64,000 nt of DNA from Calothrix membranacea FACHB-236 (GTDB taxonomy: Bacteria > Cyanobacteriota > Cyanobacteriia > Cyanobacteriales > Nostocaceae): positions 186,001-250,000 of the forward strand of contig NZ_JACJPX010000002.1 of NCBI RefSeq assembly GCF_014696315.1, in the 5' to 3' direction. The translations under genes and the position numbers were made by a program. How positions within the stretch are numbered: position 1 is the stretch's first letter; each line of letters opens with the position of its first letter. Positions 8,349-19,798 of this stretch are shown here, piece after piece. The notes beneath the pieces were generated by a model. The model made no database searches, had not been told where the DNA came from, and saw nothing but the letters and a program-made list of their open reading frames with translations.

Positions 8349-9665
8349 ATGCCCATCACCCTCGCAATCGTCGCCTTACTCGCTTTCTACGTCGCCTTTA
8401 ATCTTGGTGCTAATGATGTTGCTAATGCAATGGGAACGTCTGTCGGTTCCAAAGCTGTCACCTTAAAACAGGCGTTAATTATTGCTGGGACGTTAGAGTT
8501 TGCAGGTGCGGTATTGTTTGGGCATGAGGTAACGGAAACGCTAGCAACAAAAGTTGCTAACCCCGCCTTATTTGCGGCTACACCCCAAATTTTGTTGATG
8601 GGAATGGTAACAGTGTTGTTAGCATCTGGGGTATGGCTGCAAATTGCCACATCGCAGGGTTTACCTGTATCCTCATCTCATGCGGTAGTCGGTGCGATCG
8701 CAGGTTTTAGTTGGGTAGCTTTGGGAGTCGGTGCAATAGATTGGTCATCCATTGGCTCAATTACCATTGGCTGGATTTTAACGCCGATCATTAGTGGTGC
8801 GATCGCCGCTTTATTTTACAGTCAAATCAAGCGCTGGATTTTAGACCAACCAAATCAACTGGTGCAATTAAATGAGTGGCTTCCTTGGTTGAGTGCGCTA
8901 CTCATAGGAACATTTGGCGTGATTGTCCTCCCATCGCTGACTCAACCTTTAAGCAATTTTTTAATTAACCAAGTTGGCTTAAATCTCCCCGCTTACGATA
9001 TTCCCATCTTCACTGGTGCAGTAGCCGCAGTTGGGCTTACCTTCTACAGCTGGAACCAATTAGAAAACAAAGCCAAATTCTTTTCCCAATCCCCATTACC
9101 CCTTATCCCCAGAGGGGGCCCCGAGTTCCCCAATCCCCAATCCTCAATCCCCAATGCCACCGAACATTTATTTGCTCGCTTCCAAGTACTCAGCGCTTGC
9201 TTTGTCGCCTTTGCTCATGGTTCTAATGATGTAGGAAATGCGATCGCTCCTTTAGCTGCGATCGTTTACATTAATCGTACTGGTAACGTACCGATAAATG
9301 ACATTACCATCCCCTTATGGATTTTAATCCTTGGTGGTATCGGCATTGTGGGGGGTTTAGCCATCTGGGGTAAAAAAGTAATTGCCACCATTGGCGAAAA
9401 TATTATTTCTTTGCAACCTAGTAGCGGCTTCTGTGCGGAACTAGCAACCGCCACAACTATATTACTCGCCTCTCGCCTAGGATTACCTGTATCTACCTCT
9501 CACGCTCTTGTTGGTGGTGTGGTTGGCATTGGACTAGTGCAAAATATCAAGTCGATTCAATTTCAAACCCTCAAAGGTATTGCGGCTGCATGGCTCATCA
9601 CAGTTCCCGCTAGTGCGATTCTCAGCGCAGCTATATTTAGTCTTGTCCGGATGATTTTTCTGTGA
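8349..9665 (+). CDS. PiT-family inorganic phosphate transporter
   Basis: 438-residue, multi-span inner-membrane permease of the PiT (PHO-4) family, which takes up phosphate (some members sulfate) with a cation. The two inverted family signatures are clear: NLGANDVANAMGTSVGSKA near the N-terminus and HGSNDVGNAIAPLAA in the second half, each later paired with PVSSSHA or PVSTSHA. I chose the ATG at 8349; an upstream GTG at 8268 would add 27 residues that only translate a repeat. The central cytoplasmic linker (bases ~9085-9160) is Pro/Asn/Gln-rich and is encoded by the same C-rich heptamer repeat seen upstream. Confidence 0.9.
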   Translation: MPITLAIVALLAFYVAFNLGANDVANAMGTSVGSKAVTLKQALIIAGTLEFAGAVLFGHEVTETLATKVANPALFAATPQILLMGMVTVLLASGVWLQIATSQGLPVSSSHAVVGAIAGFSWVALGVGAIDWSSIGSITIGWILTPIISGAIAALFYSQIKRWILDQPNQLVQLNEWLPWLSALLIGTFGVIVLPSLTQPLSNFLINQVGLNLPAYDIPIFTGAVAAVGLTFYSWNQLENKAKFFSQSPLPLIPRGGPEFPNPQSSIPNATEHLFARFQVLSACFVAFAHGSNDVGNAIAPLAAIVYINRTGNVPINDITIPLWILILGGIGIVGGLAIWGKKVIATIGENIISLQPSSGFCAELATATTILLASRLGLPVSTSHALVGGVVGIGLVQNIKSIQFQTLKGIAAAWLITVPASAILSAAIFSLVRMIFL

Positions 9666-10637
9666 ATATTACTTTAAATTTTAATACCTATCAGTTACAG
9701 CTATTTTCAGGTAAATAGACCACCCTGTAAGGTTACTAAAATCTCTCTCACTTTACTCTTTAATGTTTTTCTCAAACTAGCTTTTTAGTTCAAAACCCTA
9801 TTTATATCCCTATTAACCGAAATTTTTCCCCAATTTTTTATAAATATGGGCAAAGCTAATTTATGAAAAAATATCAAAAATTTGGATAATTATCTGTAAC
9901 TTTCCTGATATCAAAAAATTAGAAATAAGTCGCAATATTACAACCTCTCAGGTGATATCAACTAGTTTTGAATACAGATTGCTAAACGCTGATGTCAAAG
10001 CGTTTTTGCATAATGGCAGGTAATTCACTAAAATATATTCCAGCAGTCAGCAATAATTTTGATTTCAGCAGACAAATAATTTAATCCCAGTCAGCAGTAT
10101 AAACTGTCTCTTAAGTTACATTCCACTAAAATTGTTATACCCCTAACAGTTTAGCTCGCCTGGTGGTAGCCTAGTACTCCTTCACGATTTTTTGACAATT
10201 ACTATTCACACAAAAAGAATATGTATTGATTTGGAGTAAAAATTTTTCTCCCAAAAAAATCCTGTTCAAAAACATAGATGATTGAACTAATACTTCTGTG
10301 CGGAAGTCAAAAAAAGCCTGTGTGTTTAGTCGCTTAACTGATAGTGACTTGTAACACTGATAGTTTTGCCTGATGGGATGGCAACTTTATTTACCTCCCG
10401 CCGTACAAAAACTGAGAAAATTTATACAAGTCATGCTACAAGAAACACAGTTAATTGAGTCATGAGTTAAATTATTCTCTTTGCCAACTCTGTGTTCAGC
10501 ATGACAAAATTACGTTGATATGCGTAAGTCCTGTTAAAATTTTTGGTTTATCTAAGAAGGTACAAAAAATTAGTATGAGTGCCAAGCAGTTATACGGGAA
10601 GCAGCTTTATCGTCAAGGTGTTAGAGGTTAAAAGCTA
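9666..10637. other. Long intergenic region before the coiled-coil/EamA gene
   Basis: About 970 bases without a supported gene. It contains a small hairpin with a T-run at 9984-10007 (listed separately). At 10575-10631 there is an 18-codon ATG frame (MSAKQLYGKQLYRQGVRG) that ends 6 bases before the next start codon. I see no known RNA family. Confidence 0.5.
9984..10007 (+). terminator. Hairpin followed by a T-run, possible terminator
   Basis: AAACGCT (9984-9990) pairs with AGCGTTT (9999-10005), and the right arm runs into a T5 tract. The stem is short and it lies about 320 bases past the PiT stop, so it would end a long 3' UTR or an unannotated RNA. Confidence 0.35.
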
Positions 10638-12920
10638 ATGGGGCGATTTGAAAAGCAACCAGACAACCCGCGAGCCAGAGGAGATTTATCCAGAGCAGCA
10701 GAAAATGCCCTGTGGGCTGTTGTTGAGGACTTAGAAAATCTTCAACAACATGTGCTGCGCTCATTACAGGAAGAGGTAAAGCGACTTCAGGCGGAAAAAA
10801 ACCGTTTAGGAGACGACATTCAACGGCTGCTGGAAGAAAAAGAACAGTTACAACAGGTGCGTCAAATCACCGAGCAGCAGGTGTTAATCCGGCAGTTAGC
10901 AGAAGCTTTGGCGAAACACATCTCTTCCCAACTGCAATCCTCACTGACGACCTTAGCTAACGAAGCAATAGAAAGTAATTCTTCCCAAAGAGCTGCATTA
11001 GGGCCAGGCCAGACGCAGAACAACGATAACAACGAAAAAGTAGAGCAAATGCTTGGCTCTTTGGATGATACTATTACCATTACCTTTAACTCACTGCAAC
11101 AAGAGCTAAAGAATTATCAAAGCAATATTTCCCAGCAGTTGTCTCGGATGCAAAATCAACAACAGCAAGGGGAGTTTATTATAGCGGAGTTAATCAACCG
11201 ATTGCAAGGTCTAGAAAAAACAATTGCACAAACTCCCCTAACAACAGTACAAGTATCACCCCCTACTGTGTTGCAAACTGCCGAAGAACCAGCAGCCACA
11301 GTATCATTACCCACAATCTTGCAACCTAATGAAGAACCAGTAGCGAAACTATCACCCCCTACTGTGTTGCAACCTGCTGAAGAACAACAAAAAAGCTCTT
11401 GGGCAATTTCTCCACAGTCAGCAGGAATAAATAGCCAAGCTGTCGAGCCACTTAATGCCATCCCTGTAGAATTTTCCCAAAACAAAACTAAATCACAGCC
11501 GGAATTCGAGGCTCCACAAGAAGCTACATTTTTGCCAGAAAGTGAAAGTTCGACGGAACCAATGTCTTTCCGTTCTAGTTACTTTTCAGAAAGCGAAACG
11601 ACAGCAGAGCCGACTGTTCCATCACCAGAAGCCACCCCCCCACCAACAACGAGTAGAGCTGATGAGGAGGAAATTTCTGTTTTCTTTAATAGCTTATCGG
11701 AGAGTGAAACTAAACCGGAGCCGACTCTACCATCACTAGAGGAAACACCCGCGCCATTGACGAGCAACTCGGATGAGCCAATCTCTGTACTCTCTAATAA
11801 CTTATCATCAAGCGAAAATCAGCCAGAACCTGGTTTGCGATCGCGCAAGCAGGGAATCAAACCGCCATCACTGAATTTACCTAACTCCTCGAAGTTATCG
11901 ACTATCCAGATAGGTTTCTTGCTGATTGTGTTGTCAGCAGTGGTGTCATCACTTTATAACGTTGCCATCAAGGTGATTTTCCAAGATGCAGCGATTTTGG
12001 GAGTAGTGCAAGTAGAGCGTTTAATGTTACCGACTTTGGGTAATACGCTCTTAATTTTAATGCTGCGGTTGCTGGTAGTTGTACCGCTGATGCTACTCCT
12101 AGCGCCGATTATGCATCCACCAGTCTGGCAAGACTTGCAAAATTTATTTACCTCAGTCAAGGGAAATGCCAATCCCGACAATCTCAAGACAAGGAAGGTT
12201 TTGCAGTTATCAATTGCTAGCGGATGCTTTTTGTTTTTATCTCAAGTGCTGATCTATGTTGCTATCGGTCAAGTTACCACAGGTATGGCGATCGCACTTT
12301 TCTTTATCTATCCTCTAATTAGCGGTCTTTTGTCTTGGTTATTATTCCGCGATCGCCCTAGCGTATTTCGTTATGGTGCTATGGGTGCGCTGTTCTGCGG
12401 AGAATTACTAGTTTTAGGCGGTGCGACTAGTTCTAGTCTAGGTAACGTTCCCCTGGGAAGTACCACTGCAATTATGTCGGGAGTAGCTTTTGCTTTCTAC
12501 GTTGTCTTGACACGGATATGTGCTAATAAAGTACATCCAGTATCTTTTACCTTAATTAACTTCGCTACCATGTTGCTGTTAAGCTTCATCGGTTTCATGG
12601 TGCCATTGCCCGAAGATTTGAGTTCAGCATTTAACCCTGCAAAGTTATTAGAAATCATTTTAAGTGCATTTATTTTGGGTGTCCTGACTCTATTTGGTTA
12701 TGTGGTTAATAATGTTGGTATTCGCCAACTTGGTGCAATCCGTTCCGCAATTATAGGAGCTAGTGTCCCATTTCTCACTGTGATTTTTGCTGGTTTGTTA
12801 ATTCAAGAAAACTTAGAGGTAGTACAAATTTTAGGAGTACTATTAGTTACATTTGGAGCAGCCGCCTTTAGTATTGAAAAAATGCGTAATCAGCCAAAAT
12901 CTTCAAATTCTGCAAATTAA
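10638..12920 (+). CDS. EamA-type membrane transporter with long N-terminal coiled coil
   Basis: 760 residues in two unlike parts. Residues 1-~200 are charged and helical with strong coiled-coil character (LQEEVKRLQAEKNRLGDDI, EEKEQLQQ). Residues ~205-410 are a low-complexity Pro/Glu/Ser/Thr linker with a 16-residue repeat (SPPTVLQ..EEP, three copies) and a longer SESET..PEPT repeat. The last ~340 residues form about ten membrane segments of the drug/metabolite (EamA) transporter type, starting near TIQIGFLLIVLSAVVSSLYN. Typical EamA proteins are ~300 residues, so this is a fusion with a cytoplasmic scaffold-like domain. From memory, Anabaena has a related transporter directly upstream of hetR, so the neighbourhood is probably conserved. 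The cargo is unknown. Confidence 0.82.
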   Translation: MGRFEKQPDNPRARGDLSRAAENALWAVVEDLENLQQHVLRSLQEEVKRLQAEKNRLGDDIQRLLEEKEQLQQVRQITEQQVLIRQLAEALAKHISSQLQSSLTTLANEAIESNSSQRAALGPGQTQNNDNNEKVEQMLGSLDDTITITFNSLQQELKNYQSNISQQLSRMQNQQQQGEFIIAELINRLQGLEKTIAQTPLTTVQVSPPTVLQTAEEPAATVSLPTILQPNEEPVAKLSPPTVLQPAEEQQKSSWAISPQSAGINSQAVEPLNAIPVEFSQNKTKSQPEFEAPQEATFLPESESSTEPMSFRSSYFSESETTAEPTVPSPEATPPPTTSRADEEEISVFFNSLSESETKPEPTLPSLEETPAPLTSNSDEPISVLSNNLSSSENQPEPGLRSRKQGIKPPSLNLPNSSKLSTIQIGFLLIVLSAVVSSLYNVAIKVIFQDAAILGVVQVERLMLPTLGNTLLILMLRLLVVVPLMLLLAPIMHPPVWQDLQNLFTSVKGNANPDNLKTRKVLQLSIASGCFLFLSQVLIYVAIGQVTTGMAIALFFIYPLISGLLSWLLFRDRPSVFRYGAMGALFCGELLVLGGATSSSLGNVPLGSTTAIMSGVAFAFYVVLTRICANKVHPVSFTLINFATMLLLSFIGFMVPLPEDLSSAFNPAKLLEIILSAFILGVLTLFGYVVNNVGIRQLGAIRSAIIGASVPFLTVIFAGLLIQENLEVVQILGVLLVTFGAAAFSIEKMRNQPKSSNSAN

Positions 12921-12966
12921 ATTGTAATGCAAGTACTATCTAATTTTTGAAAGTTCTCTCTATACC

Positions 12967-12998
12967 TATTCCCGAATTATTTAAATAATTCGGGAATA
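12967..12998 (+). terminator. 32-bp perfect palindrome after the EamA gene
   Basis: A perfect palindrome centred on TTTAAA with outer arms CCCGAATTATT, lying 46 bases past the EamA stop. As RNA it folds to a ~14-bp stem. It is not followed by a strong U-tract, but its position suits a transcript end that insulates the hetR promoter region. Confidence 0.55.
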
Positions 12999-15087
<2,089 letters not shown>

Positions 15088-15165
15088 TAAATTTAGGTCA
15101 AAGCCATTGCGGTGGGCGGGTTCCCCGACTTGTATCAACTGGCGTTCAAAAGTCAAAACTTGGAG

Positions 15166-15185
15166 AGACGCGATTAATCGCGTCT
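15166..15185. repeat. 20-bp perfect palindrome, copy 2, supplies a stop codon
   Basis: Identical to the palindrome at 3630-3649. On the minus strand it provides the last codons and the TAA stop of the hybrid kinase gene, so the repeat lies across the gene's 3' end. Confidence 0.7.
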
Positions 15186-18100
15186 GTCAAAAGTCGAGTA
15201 TATTTGTGAATTTTGTATTTTGTATTTTGAATTGTTGATCAACTCTTGAATGATGGCATTCAGCTGTTTTAATTTCACAGGTTTGGACAGGTATTCATCG
15301 GCCCCTGCATCCAGACATTTTGCTCTATCTTGGGGCATAGCTAACGCCGTTAGCGCAATAATTGGTATCGAGGCTAAGGAGTTATGGCTACGGATCTGGC
15401 GAATAGCTTCTAAGCCATCCATTCCTGGCATTTGGATGTCCATGAGAATCAAGTCAGGACTATGAGCAATGGCGAGGTCGATCGCAGCTTGGCCATTGTT
15501 TGCGAGTATCAACCGATAGTCTAGGCTATTAAGATAAGCGGCTAGAGTTTCAATATTTGCCTCATTGTCCTCTGCTAACAAGATAAGAGGATTTTGAGGG
15601 GGTGTATCCTTTATTACAGATGAAATCGAGGAATTTTCGCCAGTTAGTTGGTGATAGTTCACTCCGGAAGTAGTAGGAATTGCCGTAGCTGGCAAAATTT
15701 TTGTGTAAGGTAAGCGAACCGTAAAACAGCTACCTTGACCTAATTCACTACTAACCTTGACATCACCGCCATGTAGTTCGGCAATTTGCTTCACTAAAGT
15801 CAGCCCTAAGCCTGTACCAGAATACTGACGACTAAGGCTGCTGTCAACTTGCACAAATGGCTGAAAGAGTTTCTCCAGATCCTCAACTGCGATTCCGATT
15901 CCGGTGTCAATCACAGAAAAAGCGATCGCTGTGGGAGCTAACAATGTTTTCTCCTCAGTATCGGAGTGCGATCGCTCTAACCTTACTTTTAAAGTTACTG
16001 ATCCCCCTACAGGGGTGAATTTCACAGCATTGTGGAGTAAATTGATGAGCACTTGCCGCATTCGTCGCTCATCCACTTCTATTTCTTCCAAAGTGGTGGA
16101 AATCTCTGTCTGTAATTGAATATTTTTTTGAATTGCCTGTTGCCTAACTAAAGACAAACTAGAATGACAGATTTGATTGACCAAAACAGAAGAAATTTTC
16201 AGTTCTAGCTTGCCTGCTTGGATTTTTGCTACTTCTAGGATGTCGTTAATCAATTCCAGCAAATGTTGACCGCTACTCACAATAGTTGCGACTGCTCGAT
16301 GCTGGCGTTCATTCAATGTCCCGAAAACATCTTCTTGCAATACTTCTGACATCCCCAAAATGGCAGTTAAGGGAGTACGCAGTTCATGGCTCATATTAGC
16401 GAGAAATTCATCTTTCAGGCGGGTAGCGCGAATCAGTTCCGCATTAGTACGGGTGAGTTGTTCGTTAGCTTGTTGAAGTTTGACTTCTACCTGTTTGCGA
16501 TCAGTAATATCTCGCCCAACTGACTGATACTCAATTAAGCGTCCCTGCTGATCAAATAAAGCCCGATTGTTCCACTGCGTCCACCGAATACCTCTGGGGG
16601 TGACCACCCGATTCTCAATCGTGACAATGGGGTTATGGAGATTCATGGAATAAATTAGCTGATTTACCTGTTCGTGGTCTTCTGGAAAAATAATTGGCTG
16701 ATAGCTACTGCCAATAACTTGTACTTGCTCCAGCCCAAAAAAGCGGCAATAAGCTTCGTTGACATAGAGAATGGTGGTATCTGGTAGAAATCGGCAAATC
16801 AACTCTGTTTGGTCTTCCACAATGGCCCGATAACGCGCTTGAATTACCTCCGCTTCCTGCTGTGCTGTTTCAGCAGACAGACGCAGCTTGTGTTCCCGCA
16901 TAGCAGCTTCCTGACGAATCTGCGCCAGTTTCAAATTCGCTTCCACCCGTACCAGCAATTCACGGCTCGAGAAGGGCTTGATTAAGTAATCATCGGCTCC
17001 TGCTTCTAACCCTTCAATGCGTGATTCTTCCCCCGCCCGGGCAGAGAGGAGAATGATTGGCAGTTCTCGTGTCTGGAGATCGGCACGTAGTTCCCGTAGT
17101 AGCCCAAAGCCATCAAGCCGGGGCATCATGACATCTGTTAACACCAAATCAGGAAGCTGTTGCCGTACAGATGCGATCGCCTCTATACCATCGGCAACAG
17201 CATGAACTCGATAGCGTTGCTCCAGAAGCCGCTTGGCATAGTTCCGCATGTCTGCATTATCATCAACCAGGAGGATGAGAGCAGAAGAGGTTGTAGGAGA
17301 AAAAGAGTTAGTGTTTAATAAATCTTCTCTACCAGAGGTTACAGTAACGCTCTCCCTGCTCCCCTTCGGGTTCGCCAGTCCCCCAGACGCTCGAAGACTC
17401 GCTAACGCTGCGCTATCGTGACGGAGACCGCCAAGACGGGGGCTGGTCTCACCTGCCCCCTGCTCCCCTGCCCCTGCCTCTTCCGGTAGCCACCGCCAAG
17501 CTTCTTCAATATAAGCAGTAGCACCCATTGCTGTAGATGCTAGGGTGCGAGAAACGTGGTTATGTCTGAGGCTATCGTGCTTGGCTACGCTAGCACTGGG
17601 TAAATGAGCGAATCCGGTGGGGATCGCCACCCTAAAGCAACTGCCTTTTCCTAATTCACTGGTGACCTGGACAGTACCACCATGCAGCTTCACTAACTCT
17701 TGTACCAAAGACAAGCCAATGCCTGAACCTTCAAAACTTCGCCCCTGCGCTTCTTTAACTCGATGAAACCTTTCAAATAAATGGGGAATTTCGTTTGTAG
17801 AAATGCCAATACCTGTATCCGCCACAGTTAACTCAACAAAATCGGCAAAATCCTGTAAACGGACTGTAATCTCGCCATTAAAGGTAAATTTAAAGGCATT
17901 GGACAACAAATTGAAGACTATTTTCTCCCACATTTCCCGATCTACATAGACCAGAGCAGATAACGGGGAACATTCCACAACCAAAGACAGCCCAGCACGT
18001 TCAATTAGCGAGCGAAACGTACTAGCAAGTTCTGCTGTCCATGTAGATAAATCAATTGGCTCATAAACCGCTTGAATGCGTCCGGCTTCAATCCGCGAGA

Positions 18101-19328
18101 AATCTAAAAGGGTATTGACTAGTTTCAACAAGCGTAAGCCGTTGCGCTGTAAAATTTCTATGCGATCGCGTTGGCTGGGCGGTAAGGGAGCCTCGGTATC
18201 AGCTAGGGCATCCTCTAGCGGAGCCAGCATCAGGGTTAATGGTGTGCGAAACTCATGGGAGACATTGCTAAAAAAGACGGTTTTGGCGCGATCAATCTCT
18301 GCCAAAGCCTCTGCCCGTTTGCGTTCGGCTTCATAAGCACGGGCTTTAGATAAAGTATTGGTGACTGCATCAGCCAGCATTTCGTAGAATTGGCGATAAG
18401 GCTGATCGAGCGCTCGCCGCGAACTCACCCCTGTTATAATCACTACCAGTGGGTACTCTGCCCCAGGTAAGCGGATTGGTAATATCAAGGCGGTTTGTGG
18501 TGGTTCTGGATAGGGGCCGCAAGATAACCCAGCTAATAAATCCTGTAAGCCATCAACCTGTAGCGAGTGCTGTGATCGCATGACATCAGCCAACGGCCAC
18601 ACCGATGGCGATGTAGAATCTAAATCTACTACCGTTGGGGTAACAATGGTTTCTTTTGGCAAGCCTACATTTTCCACTAGTCGAGCCTGTTTGCCTTCAG
18701 CATCAACCAAATAAATCAGTACAAAGGGCAAATCGAGATCGTACCGAGCCAAGGCTTGAGCTACTGCTGTGATCGCTGCTGCCACAGTTTTAGTATCCGT
18801 CGTTTGGTCAGATAAATCCCGTAATACCTGAAGTCGCCGTTCTGCCAGGGTTTGCTGAGTCAACTCTATCACTGGATGGAACAGTCCGCCGACACCGCCT
18901 GTTTCGTCGCGGATGGGACTAAAGGAAAATGTAAAAAATGTCTCCTCCATATAACCGTTGCGATCAAGAAAAATCGGCCGATTTTCCAGGTAAGAAGTCT
19001 CGCCTTCCCAAGCCCGGTTAAATGCTTCGCCAATAGCTGGCCATGCTGAAGCCCAGCATTCTCGGAAATCTTGACCCATTGAATAGGGATGCTTCCCACC
19101 ACAGATAGGCCAGTAGCCGTCATTATAAATCTGGATATAGTTCGGGCCCCAGGCTATAGAGATGGGGAAATTGGAAGCAAGACAAAGGCTGACAGTGGTT
19201 CTTAAGCTTTGGGGCCAGGAAGCGATCGCCCCTAGTGGTGTTTTCGACCAGTCTATTGAGCGAATCAGCTTGCCCATTTCTCCACCACCGATGAGCCAGT
19301 CCATAGAGGCTGCTTCCTGATTACTCAT
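15174..19328 (-). CDS. Hybrid sensor histidine kinase with two kinase cores and two receivers
   Basis: 1384 residues, apparently cytoplasmic (no membrane segments seen). Domains in order: PAS-like sensor (~40-155), GAF-like region (~170-330), first HisKA with His358 (FFSNVSHEFRTP) and ATPase (~465-570), receiver with phospho-Asp732 (LVLTDVMMP), PAS (~830-945), second HisKA with His981 (FLANMSHELRTP) and ATPase (~1090-1210), and C-terminal receiver with Asp1297 (LILMDIQMP). Both kinase cores keep DTGIGI and GxGLGL/GIGLS boxes, so both look active. This suits an internal multistep phosphorelay. Residues ~616-665 are a Gly/Ala/Arg-rich insert encoded by an interspersed repeat, and the final residues come from another repeat. 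An AGGA lies about 10 bases before the ATG. The signal and output are unknown. Confidence 0.9.
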   Translation of the reverse strand: MSNQEAASMDWLIGGGEMGKLIRSIDWSKTPLGAIASWPQSLRTTVSLCLASNFPISIAWGPNYIQIYNDGYWPICGGKHPYSMGQDFRECWASAWPAIGEAFNRAWEGETSYLENRPIFLDRNGYMEETFFTFSFSPIRDETGGVGGLFHPVIELTQQTLAERRLQVLRDLSDQTTDTKTVAAAITAVAQALARYDLDLPFVLIYLVDAEGKQARLVENVGLPKETIVTPTVVDLDSTSPSVWPLADVMRSQHSLQVDGLQDLLAGLSCGPYPEPPQTALILPIRLPGAEYPLVVIITGVSSRRALDQPYRQFYEMLADAVTNTLSKARAYEAERKRAEALAEIDRAKTVFFSNVSHEFRTPLTLMLAPLEDALADTEAPLPPSQRDRIEILQRNGLRLLKLVNTLLDFSRIEAGRIQAVYEPIDLSTWTAELASTFRSLIERAGLSLVVECSPLSALVYVDREMWEKIVFNLLSNAFKFTFNGEITVRLQDFADFVELTVADTGIGISTNEIPHLFERFHRVKEAQGRSFEGSGIGLSLVQELVKLHGGTVQVTSELGKGSCFRVAIPTGFAHLPSASVAKHDSLRHNHVSRTLASTAMGATAYIEEAWRWLPEEAGAGEQGAGETSPRLGGLRHDSAALASLRASGGLANPKGSRESVTVTSGREDLLNTNSFSPTTSSALILLVDDNADMRNYAKRLLEQRYRVHAVADGIEAIASVRQQLPDLVLTDVMMPRLDGFGLLRELRADLQTRELPIILLSARAGEESRIEGLEAGADDYLIKPFSSRELLVRVEANLKLAQIRQEAAMREHKLRLSAETAQQEAEVIQARYRAIVEDQTELICRFLPDTTILYVNEAYCRFFGLEQVQVIGSSYQPIIFPEDHEQVNQLIYSMNLHNPIVTIENRVVTPRGIRWTQWNNRALFDQQGRLIEYQSVGRDITDRKQVEVKLQQANEQLTRTNAELIRATRLKDEFLANMSHELRTPLTAILGMSEVLQEDVFGTLNERQHRAVATIVSSGQHLLELINDILEVAKIQAGKLELKISSVLVNQICHSSLSLVRQQAIQKNIQLQTEISTTLEEIEVDERRMRQVLINLLHNAVKFTPVGGSVTLKVRLERSHSDTEEKTLLAPTAIAFSVIDTGIGIAVEDLEKLFQPFVQVDSSLSRQYSGTGLGLTLVKQIAELHGGDVKVSSELGQGSCFTVRLPYTKILPATAIPTTSGVNYHQLTGENSSISSVIKDTPPQNPLILLAEDNEANIETLAAYLNSLDYRLILANNGQAAIDLAIAHSPDLILMDIQMPGMDGLEAIRQIRSHNSLASIPIIALTALAMPQDRAKCLDAGADEYLSKPVKLKQLNAIIQELINNSKYKIQNSQIYSTFDRRD
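17335..17485. repeat. Interspersed repeat inserted in frame in the hybrid kinase
   Basis: This ~150-base stretch is GC-rich and imperfectly symmetrical: CTCCCTGCTCCCC and GTTCGCCAGTCCCCC on one side, GACGGAGACCGCCAAG and CTGCCCCCTGCTCCCC on the other. It resembles the dispersed intergenic repeats of Nostoc genomes, yet it lies inside an open frame between the first ATPase and the first receiver, where a length-tolerant linker is expected. Confidence 0.55.
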
Positions 19329-19798
19329 TAGAATTTTCCTAGGATGAAAATATTGTTGACTGTTGAGTGTTGATTGTTAACTGGAAAGATAAATTTTCAG
19401 ACGTGCTGGCATACGCAGTTTATGACGACTATTGTCACAAAATGCTTTCAATGTAACTAATAACTCTTTATACTCTGCGGTAAGCGCAAAGCCAACGTAA
19501 TTTATAATTCCTAATTAATAACTATAGCCAGTAGCAAATTACGTAATTACGTTAAATTTTATGTCGATTATTACTAATAACTGGCTTGAGATTTAATTTT
19601 GATTATTTAAATTAAAGCAGTTTTGTTAAGACAAACAAAATTGAGATGCGTTAGCAATAGGTAACGCATCCTCGTGAACTTCAAAAATCAAATTATGAGT
19701 CCTACATAAATAGTAAGTGTGGCTATTTCCGATTGGAAATAGCGCTTTTCATTTTTGAAATTTAGCCTGAGAGAGCAGCAACTTCCAAATAATAGTTT
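19329..19798. other. Intergenic region with two hairpins
   Basis: No gene seen. Two perfect 9-bp stems are present: GATGCGTTA 19645-19653 with TAACGCATC 19662-19670, and GCTATTTCC 19722-19730 with GGAAATAGC 19735-19743. The second sits 55 bases past the stop of the minus-strand gene at 19799 and is followed on the plus strand by GCTTTTC, so it may terminate transcription there. Confidence 0.5.
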
